In this document: positions 35,601 to 47,800 of the stretch, piece by piece
Position numbering within the stretch: position 1 is the stretch's first letter
Layout: each line of letters starts with the position of its first letter
Assembly (NCBI GenBank): GCA_012931725.1
Contig: CM022948.1
Span: 46,294,841 to 46,358,840, forward strand
Length of the DNA: 64,000 nt
From: Litsea cubeba
Lineage: Eukaryota > Streptophyta > Magnoliopsida > Laurales > Lauraceae
Direction: 5' to 3'
Notes under the pieces: model-generated
What the model saw: only the letters and a program-made list of their open reading frames with translations
The model's database searches: none
Told to the model about the DNA's origin: nothing
Made by a program: the position numbers and the translations under genes

Positions 35601-35791
35601 ACAAGGATCCTGGTCTGATGATGAAGAAGACCAAGAGGCTGTACAAGAAAATGTTGCTGACCCAGCACCCGTCATTGTTCCAGTTGAAATCAACCATGTT
35701 GAGCCACAAAGAGTTGATGAAGAAGAAGATATGGCTCCCATGTCTGATCTTGAAGAATATGCAAGGATCTTGCAGCGTCTTGCCCTAGAAT
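32653..35791 (+). pseudogene. gag polyprotein, Tat copy 2, with stop codons and frameshifts
   Basis: The ATG at 32653 opens a frame reading MAASLTITFDENKYQLML, basic and Pro/Ser-rich. The same frame continues after stops at 32995 and 33475 through 33097-33477 and 33547-34116, which has a helical stretch (RIQQLEQGQQRIETMMENLL) and then the capsid start (PYPLWMDSVPFPTKFKHP). Stops follow at 34114 and nearby, then a frame change near 34270-34300. The frame 34481-35788 is colinear with 421-1731 of copy 1 and keeps the C-x2-H-x4-H-x4-C motif near 34880-34921. Its tail is frame-shifted after about 35590. The N-terminal part gives the best view of this family's gag start. Confidence 0.82.
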
Positions 35792-37531
35792 AAGATCAAG
35801 ACCGCGTCAACAAGCTTCCTCGCAATCCAGAGCTTGAAATCACTAAAGACAATCAGGTACTTCCTCCCTTAACTCCTGAAAATGGAGAAAATTGCTGGGT
35901 GGACGATCCTTTTACATCCGAGAATGAGTCCGACTCCGAACATGCAACGTCTCCTATCAGAGCTTCCTGTAATGTGATAATTCAGGATTATAGCTCTTCC
36001 GAAGTGTCGTCTGATGAGATCATACTCCGACGATGCCTAGCACCATATCTTCTGGAGCTACCTCGTCTCACGTGACTTTCACTGAGGCAACACTCTCTCA
36101 GGTTTCTTCTCCTGAGACCGTGACTTCAGAACTCACTCTTCCTGACTGATCATCATGAAGAATCCCCAGCTATTGATGCTTGGGATGATGAATTGGTCAA
36201 CGAAGAAGAAAGGTTGCTGGATGTTGTTCAGGACTTGTTCCCGGAAAATGCTCCATGCAACACAATTACTGAGGATGGCAACTCTGTCGAAGATACACCC
36301 ACAGTAAATGAAAAACGACAGCCTCTTGATCCTGAAGACAATCTTCCAAACGAAGACCCTTCTCAAGAAGCTCTCGAAGTTGGTAGAGGCAACCGCTCTG
36401 GCCGGGACTACCACAAAAATTACAACCAATCTTCCTTTACATATGTAAATCCTTCGGGAAAAGATGTTGTAAGCGCCCCTAGTGGCAACAATAATGAACA
36501 TGCAGGCCCCAAGGAGGCTTTCGAGTATGACTTGATCGAACACTTCAAGCACATACCTGCACGTCTGCACATCCTAGTCTTATTGCGAATGTCTCCACGC
36601 ACTCATGATAATCTCATTTCAGAATTACAAAAGTTGAATGAGGATGTCGACAAACATGCCCCGCAAGTCCTCCAAATTGAAATGGACTACTGGGTCAAAA
36701 ACTCAGAAACTTCCTCAAAGGGAGAAAAGAATAAGACTGAGGGATTATGCATCGAATGCCTCTCGGTTCAAAATGCAGCCAGTGCAACCATCGCCTTCAC
36801 AAAGGAAGACCTCCTACTTGGCGAAACAAGGCACAACCGACCCCTGTACTTACAAGGTACATCAAGGAAATGCCTCTGCACATAGTTCAGATCGACCCGG
36901 GTTCTGCACTCAACCTCATCTCCACTTCGGCTCTCGAAGAGTTGGGCATCCCACCCAGCAAGCTGAGCCATACATCTGTATCTATCTTTGGATACGATGG
37001 GAGTAATCAAAGGCCTATTGGCAAAATCAGGTTCAAATTGCAAATCGGGGATCTTATCTCTGAGCTCACTGTGTATGCAATAAAAACCCTTTAATGCTAC
37101 AACGTCCTTCTCGAACGCCCCTAGATACACGAGAATGGTGTTGTCTCTTCAACTCTACATCAATGCATCAAATTCGTCGGTGACGACGGCATGATACATT
37201 GAGTCTTTGCGGACAGAAAACCCTTCAAAGGTAAAGAAGTTCACTTCGCAGACTCCCAGATGTATGAAGGTGAAAAAGAAGAAGAAGAGATAGCATCCTT
37301 TGCCAAAATCTCCAGAAAGATAAAGGCAAGGCCCTCAACAATCATCGAAAGAAAACAAACCCTCCGGTAAATCCGAAGAGAGCATTCAAACTCCCTTTGT
37401 CATCTCCCTCAAGACTTCAAAGCCTTTAGTCATCACAACTAAAGTAAAGAAGGCAAAGTAAAAGCTTGGGGGCAAATTTGTTGTCTCTTTCATGTCTATC
37501 ATGCAAGACACGGATTCGGATTCAGAGCCAA
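35792..37531 (+). pseudogene. gag-pol linker and protease fragment, Tat copy 2, broken
   Basis: It matches 1735-3480 of copy 1. Open stretches are 36193-36885 (DAWDDELVNEEERLLDVVQD and onward) and 36747-37094, overlapping in different frames, so there is a frameshift near 36860. The protease motif reads D-P-G-S near 36894-36905 where copy 1 has D-L-G-S. Stops near 37094 and 37200 and several small deletions near 37290-37330 follow. The fragment ends at the truncation point. Confidence 0.82.
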
Positions 37532-38563
37532 ACCTTATGCCTTTTATTATAATCTTTTACATCTTTTAGTTCCACATTGCAACCATCAATTTTGCAAATT
37601 CAATGACTTGAATGTGGCCGAACCTTTTTCACTTTGTTTTTATCTTCCATAGCAGGTAACAAGTTGCACAAAGGAAAAAAAACCAACAAATTCAAAATCT
37701 CAAATTAAACAAAATAAAAAAAAAGAACTAAAATCAGGTGAAGAAGCTTGTTATTAGTTTAAGACCAAAATAAAAACTACCCCACCACACTAATAAAAAC
37801 TCAGCACCTCTCTTTTTTCATATACGTGTTGAAAAGAAATGAGAAAAAAGCATAGGAAAAGAGAACTTTTACTCATTGTAGTTTTCAGAAATCACTACCA
37901 CACTAATAAATCTTCACTACCATTTCACTTCTTTCTTTTTGTGCTTCTACGTGAATTAATCAACAAGGACATACCGAAATTACAGAGTGGGAGAGGAGAA
38001 AAAATGAGAAAAAGATGGCACCTAGGAACTAGCATAAAAACACATGAGTAATGGGGTCTGCCCCTCTGTCTCTACTGATGTCATAATTTTGTGAATTTCT
38101 ACTTTTTTTTTCATTACATTTTGGTTTTTGTGGTTCCGTAGAAAAACAATTATCCTTTTTAGAAAAGGGTGTTATTAGATTTAAAAAAGGATAATATCTT
38201 TTCTTTCTTTCTTTTAATGTGAAAAGGTATCATACCATGGCAAGTTTGGAATATTGAAGGTATTTTTAGTGTTACCAAGGAATCATTAGGTCATGTTTGG
38301 GTAAGGTCCTTGGAGAGGAATCCTCTCTAGTCTTTCTCGATTTCGAGGAAAATCCACATTTGGCTGAAAAAAGATAAATTGGGAGAGAATTTTTCAAATC
38401 CTACCAACTCATCAAAAATCATCTCTTTCACTCATTCCTTGGTCTCCACCTCCCCCATTGAATTTTGTGAATCCATGAAAACAAAGAGCGTGAAATGACA
38501 CTGCTATAGTAACTCATGCGTCTCTTTGTTGGACGATTTTTTTTTTAGTATTATGTGTGACCT
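37532..38563. other. Unassigned AT-rich sequence
   Basis: No coding or paired-repeat structure is supported. A GGTCATGTTTGGGTAAGG near 38290 resembles the end of a small TIR element but I found no partner. Confidence 0.35.
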
Positions 38564-39728
38564 CCTAGACACCAACAATGTCATTTTTGCCCTTGAACAT
38601 ATTTCAACATTGAAAAAGTCCCATGAAGCCACATCAAGCGATTCGAGTTGATTTTTAGCATCAAGAGGGTGCCAAACACTTATTCATTGTGCAAGAAGTA
38701 CGTCAAAGCAAGAACAAGGTTCGCCAATGGTCTTGAAGCCTATGCGAAGCCTCCAAAAGCCTACACGGTTGTAAAAAAACCCTGAAGGAGAAATTGGATT
38801 CAAAACATTTTCAAACATAGGTACAAATAGCTCAGAAATTCATATTCATGTTGAAAGAGTGTCCATATCAAGTTTTGGGTCATTCTGATATTGTTTCACC
38901 CAACTTCATTTTTCTTGTGACAAAACAAACCCTTTTGGCAACAACAACCCTAGAGACCACGTTTCTCAAACACAAGCACTTGGATGTTCCTATAATACCT
39001 TAGGGAGGCTCCATATCAAATTTTAGGCCATTCTGACATCATTGGGCCATAAAGATAAAGTTGCATTCTTCTTATTCCTTTCTACGACGAGACCCTTAGG
39101 GGAATCTCAAATCAAAGCTCATGGATGGTCATATTCTATCTTCAAGGAGGTTCACCTAAAATTTTAGGTCATTTCGGCATTGTTTGACCCAAATTTGGCG
39201 TTTGGCGACAAAAACACCACCTTCTTGCAATAAGACCCCCATGTTTCCCGCAAGCTTAAAAACTTTTTCCTTGTTTTGTACATCATTTCATCAACTTTAT
39301 TGTATGAAAAAGATGTCATTAAATCTCTAAAAATGTTATAAAAATATGCAAAGAAATAAAATCAGAAAAAATTTGAACAAGCGGCCGAGCCAGGGTGACT
39401 TTTCCCTATGGTCGTCGGTGATCATGGAAATCCATGCCCATGGACTTCCATAAAATTCCCATTTTTGGGTATTTTTCCATTTAAAGCCCTTTTTACCTAT
39501 AGAGCTTTCTAGAAATCCATTTAAAGCCCAATATTCTCCTATCTTTGTCGACATATGAGGTTTGCATTTGGCTAAGTAGAGAGGTCCACATTTCACTCAG
39601 CTGATTAAGAAATCAACGGATAGATGGTCTTGATTCATCGACAATAATCAATCTTAGAAGTTTCAAGGCAATCCGACGACAATTGATGCATATAATCTTC
39701 CTTTGACAAAAATCTGCCCATGTCATTA

Positions 39729-40552
39729 GGGGCCTGTTTCTTTCCAAGCATTTCTGACAGGAATTCAGGCTGTCTGTGAATTCCTGAATCCCAGTCAGAA
39801 ATTCTATGTTCATTTACTAGAATTCGCAGCATTTGAGGCAAGCAGCATTTTGGAATTCCAAAAAAGTGGAATTCCCAAATGCTATCCCTTGCTCCAGCAT
39901 TTACAAATTCTGGCATTCCGGGAGGCTTCCTTAGAACTCCGGCTCTCTCTGACAGTGGAAGGTCATCTTCTTCGCTGCACCTCTAAAAAAAAATCAGATC
40001 TGGTTATCTTCTTTCTTTCCACTCCTTTCATATATCTGATCTAATCTCAATTTCATTTTCATCTGACATTTTTCAAAACCCTACCATCCTTCTCTACAAG
40101 AAATCCATCTACTTTTACATCGAGACCGAATAAACCCCAGAAATCCATCTCCTTTTACATCGAGACCGAATAAACCCTATAATTCATATATCCAACCTCT
40201 TTGGACAGAACTGTGATACAGCATTCAATTCAAGAGGATTTGTAGGGGCATCATTGTGATCTCGATTTCCTTTGAGGCAAGCGGCTCCGAGCTATGATGA
40301 CGATGGAGATGTTGGATAAGGAAGATGGGAATGGGATGAAGATCATTACAATGTGCAGAGATTCGAGTAATCATGAAATTGGAAATTTATGGAATTCAAG
40401 TTGCATGAAATTCTCAGGCATGAATTCTAGGTATAAAAGAAACGGAGAATTTAGGAATGCTAGAATTTGTAGTATTTCAAAATTCCAGCTTCTCAAATTC
40501 TACAAATTCCAACAGACATGAATTCCAAGAATTCTTACAAAGAAACAGGCCC
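39729..40552. mobile_element. Non-autonomous TIR element (GGGCCTGTTTCTTT ends) inside the solo LTR
   Basis: The left end GGGGCCTGTTTCTTT and the inverted right end AAAGAAACAGGCCC match for about 14 bases. TA flanks both sides (39727-39728 and 40553-40554). GGGCCTGTTT ends are common in PIF/Harbinger and some hAT miniature elements; the flank does not decide between them. The inside is rich in GAATTC and encodes nothing. It interrupts the LTR-like sequence between 39728 and 40553. Confidence 0.7.
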
Positions 40553-40850
40553 TAGAGCTTCGCTCGACAAAATTCTAAAGGCCACAAAAGAGCAAAAAGA
40601 GCATGACGTTTTGTTTTCCAACACATGTTTGGCAGCTATTCAACGCACCAAATGCTCGCTATTGTGCAACAATGAGCAGGAAGGAGTTACAAATGAATGT
40701 GACCATTAACTCATTCAACTCTCCCAAGATGAGAAATTAATGCATCGAAGGAGAATGAAAGTGGCACCTCTTGGCTTTTCACCTCCTCATGACATTTCAA
40801 GTCCCCTCCAAAGCCTGGAAAAGGAGACCTTGGGGATTATTTTAAGAACA

Positions 40851-40953
40851 CACACATATTGACATTACTACAACACCTGCACAATACTCTATAACCTATA
40901 AGGACACACACACACACACATATTGACATTACTACAACACTTGCACACTACTC
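40851..40953 (+). repeat. Tandem duplication with CA microsatellite
   Basis: The segment CACACATATTGACATTACTA with its tail to ACTCT occurs at 40851-40890 and again at 40915-40953, separated by a run of CA dinucleotides. Confidence 0.8.
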
Positions 40954-41592
40954 TTTAAGAAATTTTGTAGAAACCTTTACAAGTCTACAAGGTGAATGAA
41001 GATCCTTGCCCCCCCCCCGGACATTTATCTTTCTTAGGTGTGGCTTTTCAGGTCGTTTACTTGAATTTTTATTGGATATAAGATCTCCTCCTTTGCGATG
41101 AATCTTATTCTTTAAAAATCCAAGGTTCAAAGCATTGTTAAAGAGCCCAAGCATCGTGTCACCATAAGAAGAACGTCGGAGTAGCCAACATACATGGCTT
41201 GTGTCTGCCAATCCGAATGTGTCCACACAATCACTTGATGTACTTTTCTTGTTGTTTTTGTATTTGTCTTAAAAAAGACAAAAGAAAATCACATTATTGT
41301 CTTTTGCGATAAAATATGTAAATTGCCTTTCATGGCACCCAAATCGCCCTTTCATGGTAAACCAATGAAACTTGCCTTTCATGACGCCAAAAGTCAAAAC
41401 TGTCTCTCTTTCTAAACACATGTGCAAAGAAACATGAAATTTTATTTTCTGATATTTTACTTGAAAGAGTAGATATCTAGATCATCTTTTCTTTTCTAAG
41501 TCGAATAGAGAACAACATACCCAAAAAAAGAAGACCGATTAGATTTGCTGCCCTGCAGGAAGGGGTTGACTTATGGATTGCCGCATCTGTCA

Positions 41593-43431
41593 AACCCGAA
41601 ATGTCCCGGCATGTGGGGGAATAAACCCACAAGTAAGATTTGAGTTGATAATAATTGATCTAATCGCTGGTCCCCAAGTGCAAGGCCATCAATATTGTAC
41701 TTTTACCCGGTGAGTCGGGATCGCATCCACATGGAGTTATTTACTTGAACTTGTACTAGTAAAAACTATAACTAGCCTAGATAGAACCTATACATCAATT
41801 GAACTACTGAAATAAAAGTCCGAAAATTAATTACATCCCATAAAAACAATTACAACTTTGATAAAAACCCTAATCTAAAAATAACCTAGACTATGCTAAT
41901 ACTTTACTGCAAACGAATAGATCCATTAGACCATCAATATCATCAAAAAGATAAAAAAGTCAGAATTAATAAAAATAAAATAAAAGAAGATATGGATTTA
42001 GATTTTCAATTTCCAACACACAAACTCTATGCTTAGGGCCAAGAAATTAAATTAGAAACACAACACCAAGCATAATTTGTCACTTTATGCAAACACGCTG
42101 TGTTGATCCATTAACAACCATTAATGCGACTCATAAATCTTATTTATTACATGAGTATCTCTAAGAATACATGAACAAGAACTTAAAAATAAAAAAATCT
42201 AAAGGACTCACCTACTACCCTAGTTATGCGAAACACTAAGTCAAAGGAGCATCTGGTGTGTAATATATCATCTCCTTACTGCTCGATCAACACTAACTGG
42301 ACCTAGGTGAGGGAAGAGAGAGATAGAGTGGTGGGCGTGTGGAGAAGAGAGAGGAAGAGAGGGGACGTGTGGAATGGTGAGGAGAACGGGTATATGGGAC
42401 GTCCCATGGGGATGACTCCCTTTAAATAGTTTTTGAACTCTCCTTTAGTGAGAGACTTGTCTCCTACCTGGACTCTTCTTCTTTGGCTTGATCCCTAAGC
42501 AATAATTTGAATTCCAAATAGACTTGTCTTGAGATAAAACCTAGCTTGAACTCTTCATCTTATCTTGGACTTCAAAATTATCTTCTTGCATGCCAAAGGA
42601 TCAATCTTCTAGAAACTTCAAATGGAATGAGAGAGAGATAACTCTCTTTGTGCATTAAGAGTGTGGGACCTCCAAGGCATGTGTGGCCTCCTTTTGGATA
42701 TCCAATCTTCCTTGGGCTTCTCTCTTACTTATCTTCTTTCTTTGGTCTTTAGATCCTAGTTGGCTTAGGTGTCATCTTCCCATAGTTCAAATCATCTTCC
42801 AACTCCTCTTGGTTTTCCTCTCCTAATTGAACACATCTCTTTCTTGGCTTTGAACTTGAATTCTTGATGCCGAGAGAGTCTCAAAATTTTTTCACACAAT
42901 GAGAGAAGAATTCTGAAAATTTTGAAATTTGCAAGCAACACAAGTGAGACCCCCTCCTTGGGCATGCATAGGGATTCACGCCCAAGGATGGGGTGGTCCC
43001 TACTTCTTTTTATATATATATATTTTTATTTCTCTTCTTCTCTTAATTTCTCTCAAATGTGGCCCCCCCCTTAGGTGATGGTCTCCCACAAAACAAAGAG
43101 AAGCAATTAATTAATTGTATGAGACAATTGAATATCATGCATGTGACCCATCTAATTTGTTCAATGTGCCCAATTAAATCATGATGCAAGAGATTAATGC
43201 ATGTTTGAAATTCAAAAAACCTAATTGGTGGGATGATCTAGTGGCCCAAAACCTTAATTTCATGAAAACCATGCAATTGAACCAATTTTGACTCATTTTG
43301 ATATAATTTCCAATTTTATGCACAAATGCGTGAAATCATGAAAATTTATGCAATTGAATGTGAATTGACCAGATTAAGTCTACTAATGTTCATGAAATGA
43401 TTATTCTAAGTGCTAATTTTGTGGACTTATC
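41593..43431. other. Unassigned, probably retroelement-derived sequence
   Basis: The block near 41660-41745 (GGTCCCCAAGTGCAAGGCC, GTGAGTCGGGATCGCATCC) is of a kind often seen in plant LTR or leader sequences. There is a TA microsatellite near 43012. No frame, TIR or target duplication was identified. Confidence 0.3.
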
Positions 43432-44040
43432 AATAATGTTCAAAAGGCCCAAAACGGCTAGATAGTCAAATATCAGCTGCTGTCTAATAACGGACTTTGA
43501 GATACTTGCAAAAAGGCCCAAATAAATAAATGACCATTTTTGGACTTTCATGGGGCCCATTTGCACAATTTGAACCCTTGAGACTCTACAAAGGCCAATT
43601 ATGACCAGTGGGTCAATGTTGTTAGTCTTATTCATCATGGATCATGAGAAACCTAAGCAAAACCCAAACCGCTCATCACCCATTGTGAAAAAAATGGGAT
43701 GCCTCTAGCATAGTGTTTTTTTTTTCTTTCTAATATGCGATTTATGTGGGCCACCGATCAATGGTTTGAACCTTTAATACTCTAAAAAAAGGCCCAAAAT
43801 AGCCATGAGATCAAATTTCAGTCGTACATTTATTAAATACTTTAAAATATTTGTAAAAAAGCCCAACACTTAAAAACTTGAATTTTGTTTTATTTATGTG
43901 GACCCATTTGCAAAATCAGAACCATTAATCATCTTTAGATGGCCCAAGGGCAATCCTTCAAATTTTAAGTCTTGATTCATCACTGATTTGAGAAATTTGT
44001 TAAAAAGTTGTGACCGTTGGATGTAGTGATTCCTCCTCCC
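43432..44040. repeat. Fragment of an unnamed repeat family also present in intron 7
   Basis: Motifs such as AAAACGGCTA followed by GTCAAAT and CAG, then GGACTTTGAGATACTTGCAA and an AAAAAGGCCCA block, recur in 58370-59520. The two copies share the order of these blocks but are strongly diverged. This copy lies about 450 bp upstream of the gene start. Confidence 0.6.
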
Positions 44041-44489
44041 TTTAGAATTTCTCGATGTTTTCCAAATCTAGAATGCAATGACTCCTCCCCTTATAAATCC
44101 TTAGAAAGGATAGCATGGTTAAGAGGGACGAAGAAATCATCTAATTAGAGGATTCCTATTTATTTAATACGCCCTAGGGTTGCACAATGTGCCCTAAAGT
44201 AGGCCAATGTAAGTATGAGGCAGAAAAATTGGTCTGCATCCATTCCACCAACCTGAAAACTATTCCCAAAACAGGCTACTTCTGTCCTGGGCCCTGAACA
44301 ATCTTCAGAGGGTAATTAGGTAATTCAACCCACGTAATCCTTTCTCCACGTCCTCGCTTGCAAGGAGCAACCTCCATCTCTAGAATCCCTCTTGTAACAA
44401 AACAAAGACGCAGACTGTCCGTGTGTGTCATAAGAGAAAAAATGCTTCCAAGTAAGAGAAGGAACTGAGAGAAATCAAACCTCTTTCAA

Positions 44490-44882
44490 ATGGCTTCAAT
44501 TGCAATCTCATTCACAATCTCAGCAAAATCCATCCACTCAAATCCCTCTTCAAAACCTCAATCCCTTCTCAATTCTCCTCATTTCCGTCCTCCCTTCTTC
44601 CACCCATCAATCCGCTTCCGAAACCCCTCCAAATCCCCAGTTTCAAGGGTTCTCTCCCATTCTATCAGAGCCAGTTCCCAAATCTCTGACAAAATCAAGC
44701 CCGGGAATGGCGTCGAGACGGATAAGCTGTCCTCGGATGTTCGCAATCGAGCTATGGATGCCGTCGATTCGTGCGGAGGAAGGGTCACGATCGGAGATGT
44801 TGCGAGCAAGGCTGGGTTGAAGTTGAACGAGGCCGAGAGGGCTCTGCAGGCGCTGGCGGCGGATACGGGCGGATTTTTGGAG
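44490..44882 (+). CDS. Exon 1: transit peptide and N-terminal helical domain
   Basis: 131 codons ending in phase 0 at GAG before GTAGGG. The ATG at 44490 (TTTCAAATGGCTTC) is the first in frame, and MASIAISFTISAKS is a typical plastid-targeting start. Confidence 0.92.
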
Positions 44883-47800
44883 GTAGGGATTCGTTTGAGA
44901 CATCAGTTATTGGGTATCATGCTCATACGCGTGAAATTGAACTCTACGTGGTTTTTATTTTATTTTATTTTATTTTAATTGTTGTTATTGTTGGGGGTGG
45001 GTGGTGAAAACGTTAGGTTGTAAATTAAAATCATGAACTTTGGTGTTTTTTTTAATGGGTTGAATGTTGGGTTCTGTTTAGTTGTTGATATTGCTGCTGC
45101 TGCTGTTATTATTATTGGTTGTTGAAATTCATTCATGTAGTTGAGCTGCTGCTTAGTATGATAAGAGCTTCATAGCAAAGGATGATATCTGATAGATAAA
45201 TATATGTGTGAAGTGATGAGGGGGTTTTACTGGGAATTGGGATGCATCAAAAGTTTGCTTTGAGCACCTATTTATTTTCCTTAGATATGGACAACTTGAT
45301 GGATTCATGCTTTGAGCTCTTATTCGTTTTCCTTAGATATGAACAACTTGATGGAAAGAATATGGGATGAAGTTTGGTGTGTATGTTGTTTCGCTGATGC
45401 TGTGCTGCTGATTTGTTTAGAAATCAAGTAAATGACAAGGTAGAAGTAGAACACTGGGTCAAGGTTTTAGAGGTAGCTGTTGAGTTTCATTGCCCAATCT
45501 ACCAATCCAACACTGCAACTTATAGTTTGGGGGTTGACCCTTTCTGTGTTAGGGTTGAGTTCGTATCTACTGTCCTCAGAGGTCAGCTTGACCAATCATC
45601 ACTAGGGGGTTGGCAATCTTTTTTCTGACCCGCCAACCCAACTTGATTCCAATGCTTGGACTGATTCTCTTTACATCTAGGTTAGGCTAATTTTGACATT
45701 TCCTTCTTAATTTATAAGTGGGCGGGGTTTACTTTGGGGCCAAACCTTTGATTCTTGGTGGCATGGATGAAAATATCGACGTAGTGGCCGATATATCGGC
45801 CGTGGCGGCCTACATTGGAAATATCGGGTATCGCACCCGTATCGGTCCGTAGCGGCCGCTACGACCGATACAGTGCCATAGCGGCCACTACATTGCGGTC
45901 TGGGTTAAAACACACCCCTTCCCCCTTCTCTTCTCTTTTGCTCCACTGAATCACCATAACAAACAACAGAAAAAAGAAAAGAAAAAAGGATACAGAGGAA
46001 GAAAGGAAAAAAGAAAAAAAAAAGAGTTGTAGAGGAGTGAGGACATACCTGATGGTGGAGGCAGCAGCAGCGTCGCGGAGGCGGCGGCAGCAGCAGCGCG
46101 GAGGCGGAGGCGGCGGCTGCAACAGCGCGGCGGCGGCAGCAGCAGTGCAGCGGCAGCAGCGTCTTTGCAGCGGCATCGCAGGCAGCAAGCAGCATTGGCG
46201 GCAGCGGCTTCTCCTCCTCCTTTCCCTCCTTTCTCTTTCGTTTCCCTCTCTATTTGAGATGAAGCTAGGGCAGCAAATGCCCTTATCGGGCTGCCCCTCT
46301 TCTTTTCTATTGACCAGGGGCCTATCTAACTTAAAAAGGAGGGGGGGGGGGGGGGGGGGGGGGGCGGCATTGATCAAATTCGCCGGGACCCATTTCTTCA
46401 TAATTATTCAGACTCAGGTGTGATTCATGGACCCACCATGAGGCCCACTTAAATTGAAGATGTAACCATTAATCATGTCCCACATATATATATATAAATT
46501 TCACTCTAATAGATATGGGGCCCATCCAACCCTTGCCAAATTAAATCTCAAAGATATGAGGCTGACACTAATGAGATTTCACTTGAAAAAATAGCAAATT
46601 CCACTCTAATATGAATAATAGGCCCTAGCTAAATTTCACTCTGTCATGAAATAGGACCTTAGCTAAGTTTCACTCTAATAGAGAATGAGCCCTAATTAAT
46701 TTAACTAATAGGAAATAGGACTCTAATTACATTTCACTTTAATGTGAAATAGGGCTTGAATTACATTTCACTCTAATAGAGAATGATCCCTAATTATTTT
46801 AACTTAATAGGAAATAGGGCTCTAATTACACTTCACTTTAATGTGAAATAGGGCTTGAATTACATTTCACTCTAATAGAGAATGAGCCCTGATTAATTTA
46901 ACTTAATCGGAAATAGGGCTCTAATTAAGTGAAATAGGGCTTGAATGACATTTCACTCTGATAGAGAATGAGCTCTAATTATTTTAACTTCATAGTTATA
47001 GTTCATTCACTTGTTGAAGTATTGATATTTTTGATTGTTCAATCATCAATGTTCACTAATGAGTAATGAGTAATGACCTAACTCTTAAGTCTTATGCCTT
47101 TATTTCATGTTCTATTTTTATTTTTATTTTTATGAGCTTTCCATTACTTTCTAAGTTAGTATGACTAAGAAACATGAATGCAAGTGAAAAAATTAATCAT
47201 TACTATTATTTGCTATTTATATAGCGATATAGGACTTCATATATTGAGGGCACCGCTACGCCCCCTTTTCTTACTTTTGCAAAAGAACCACATATTCTTT
47301 CATTTTACAATTTTCTGGATTTTCTGGATTTTTTTCAGATTTTTTTGGCGATTTTTTCAAATCGCACCGCTACGCCGCTACGTATCCCCGCTACGCTACG
47401 TATCGCCCGCTTCGTAGCGGTTTGGCGGCGGGCCGCTACGCCCGCTACTACCGCTATTTTCATCCTTGCTTGGTGGTCAACCAGTTATTCATCTTCACAT
47501 ATCTCATGTTTGGGTTTAGGTGCAGTATGGATGTGATCTATTTACATCCCTAATCGTGCACTTGCCCATGTTGATTATGTTATATAATAATGATAATGAG
47601 GCCAGTGGCACTTAGTGGTGGGATAACTCGAGAACAATTAAGCAACAGAGAGAACATTTGAAAGTGATTTTGTGCTGATAATGTGATGCCATACTATGTA
47701 TAGGTTAACTATTGATATATACTATGTGATGCCATATTATATATGATTAGGTGACATCGTCCCTATGATGTTCTCCTTTAATTTTTATTTTACTTTTTTC

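Larger units (their letters stand above)
28221..37531 (+). mobile_element. Ty3/gypsy Tat-lineage element, copy 2, truncated in the protease region
   Basis: It has a complete 5' LTR, a primer binding site, a long leader with tandem repeats, gag and the start of pol. From about 34050 it is colinear with copy 1 (1-3480). Homology stops abruptly at about 37531, after GGATTCGGATTCAGAGCCA, where copy 1 continues with acidic codons and this copy switches to unrelated AT-rich DNA. Reverse transcriptase, RNase H, integrase, the antisense gene and the 3' LTR are absent. It supplies the gag N-terminus and leader that lie outside the window for copy 1. Confidence 0.9.
38564..41592 (+). repeat. Diverged solo LTR of a related Tat family
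   Basis: The left end (AGACACCAACAATGTCATTT near 38567) and the right third (41035-41590) align with the two Tat LTRs: GGCTTTTCAGGTCGTTTAC, the GATATAAGATCTCCTC block, ACATGGCTTGTGTCTGCCAA, the repeated TTGCCTTTCATGGCA units, and a TTTTACTTGAAAGAG block. Divergence is much greater than between copies 1 and 2. No primer binding site follows and no gag precedes it, so it is a solo LTR or fragment. Exact ends and target duplication are uncertain. Confidence 0.7.
45754..47476. mobile_element. hAT-like non-autonomous element in intron 1, with 8-bp target duplication
   Basis: CTTGGTGG at 45754-45761 is repeated at 47469-47476. Between them the left end CATGGATGAAAATATCG and the inverted right end CAAGGATGAAAATAGCG match at 15 of 17 bases. 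An 8-bp duplication and CA-nnG ends are hAT features. The 1,707-bp inside holds GCN microsatellites, a G(24) tract, degenerate TATCGG/GTAGCGG repeats near both ends, and a tandem array, with no transposase. Confidence 0.85.

Noticed and set aside
40294..40709. Short open frames around the GAATTC-rich TIR element
   Set aside because: They cross the element boundary and show no conserved motif.
41593..43431. Solo LTR starting TGTCAAACCCG at 41588
   Set aside because: No matching end, target duplication or second copy could be found, so it is left as unassigned.
45859..46423. Ala/Arg/Pro-rich open frames in intron 1 of the host gene
   Set aside because: They derive from a GCN microsatellite and homopolymer G inside a transposon.
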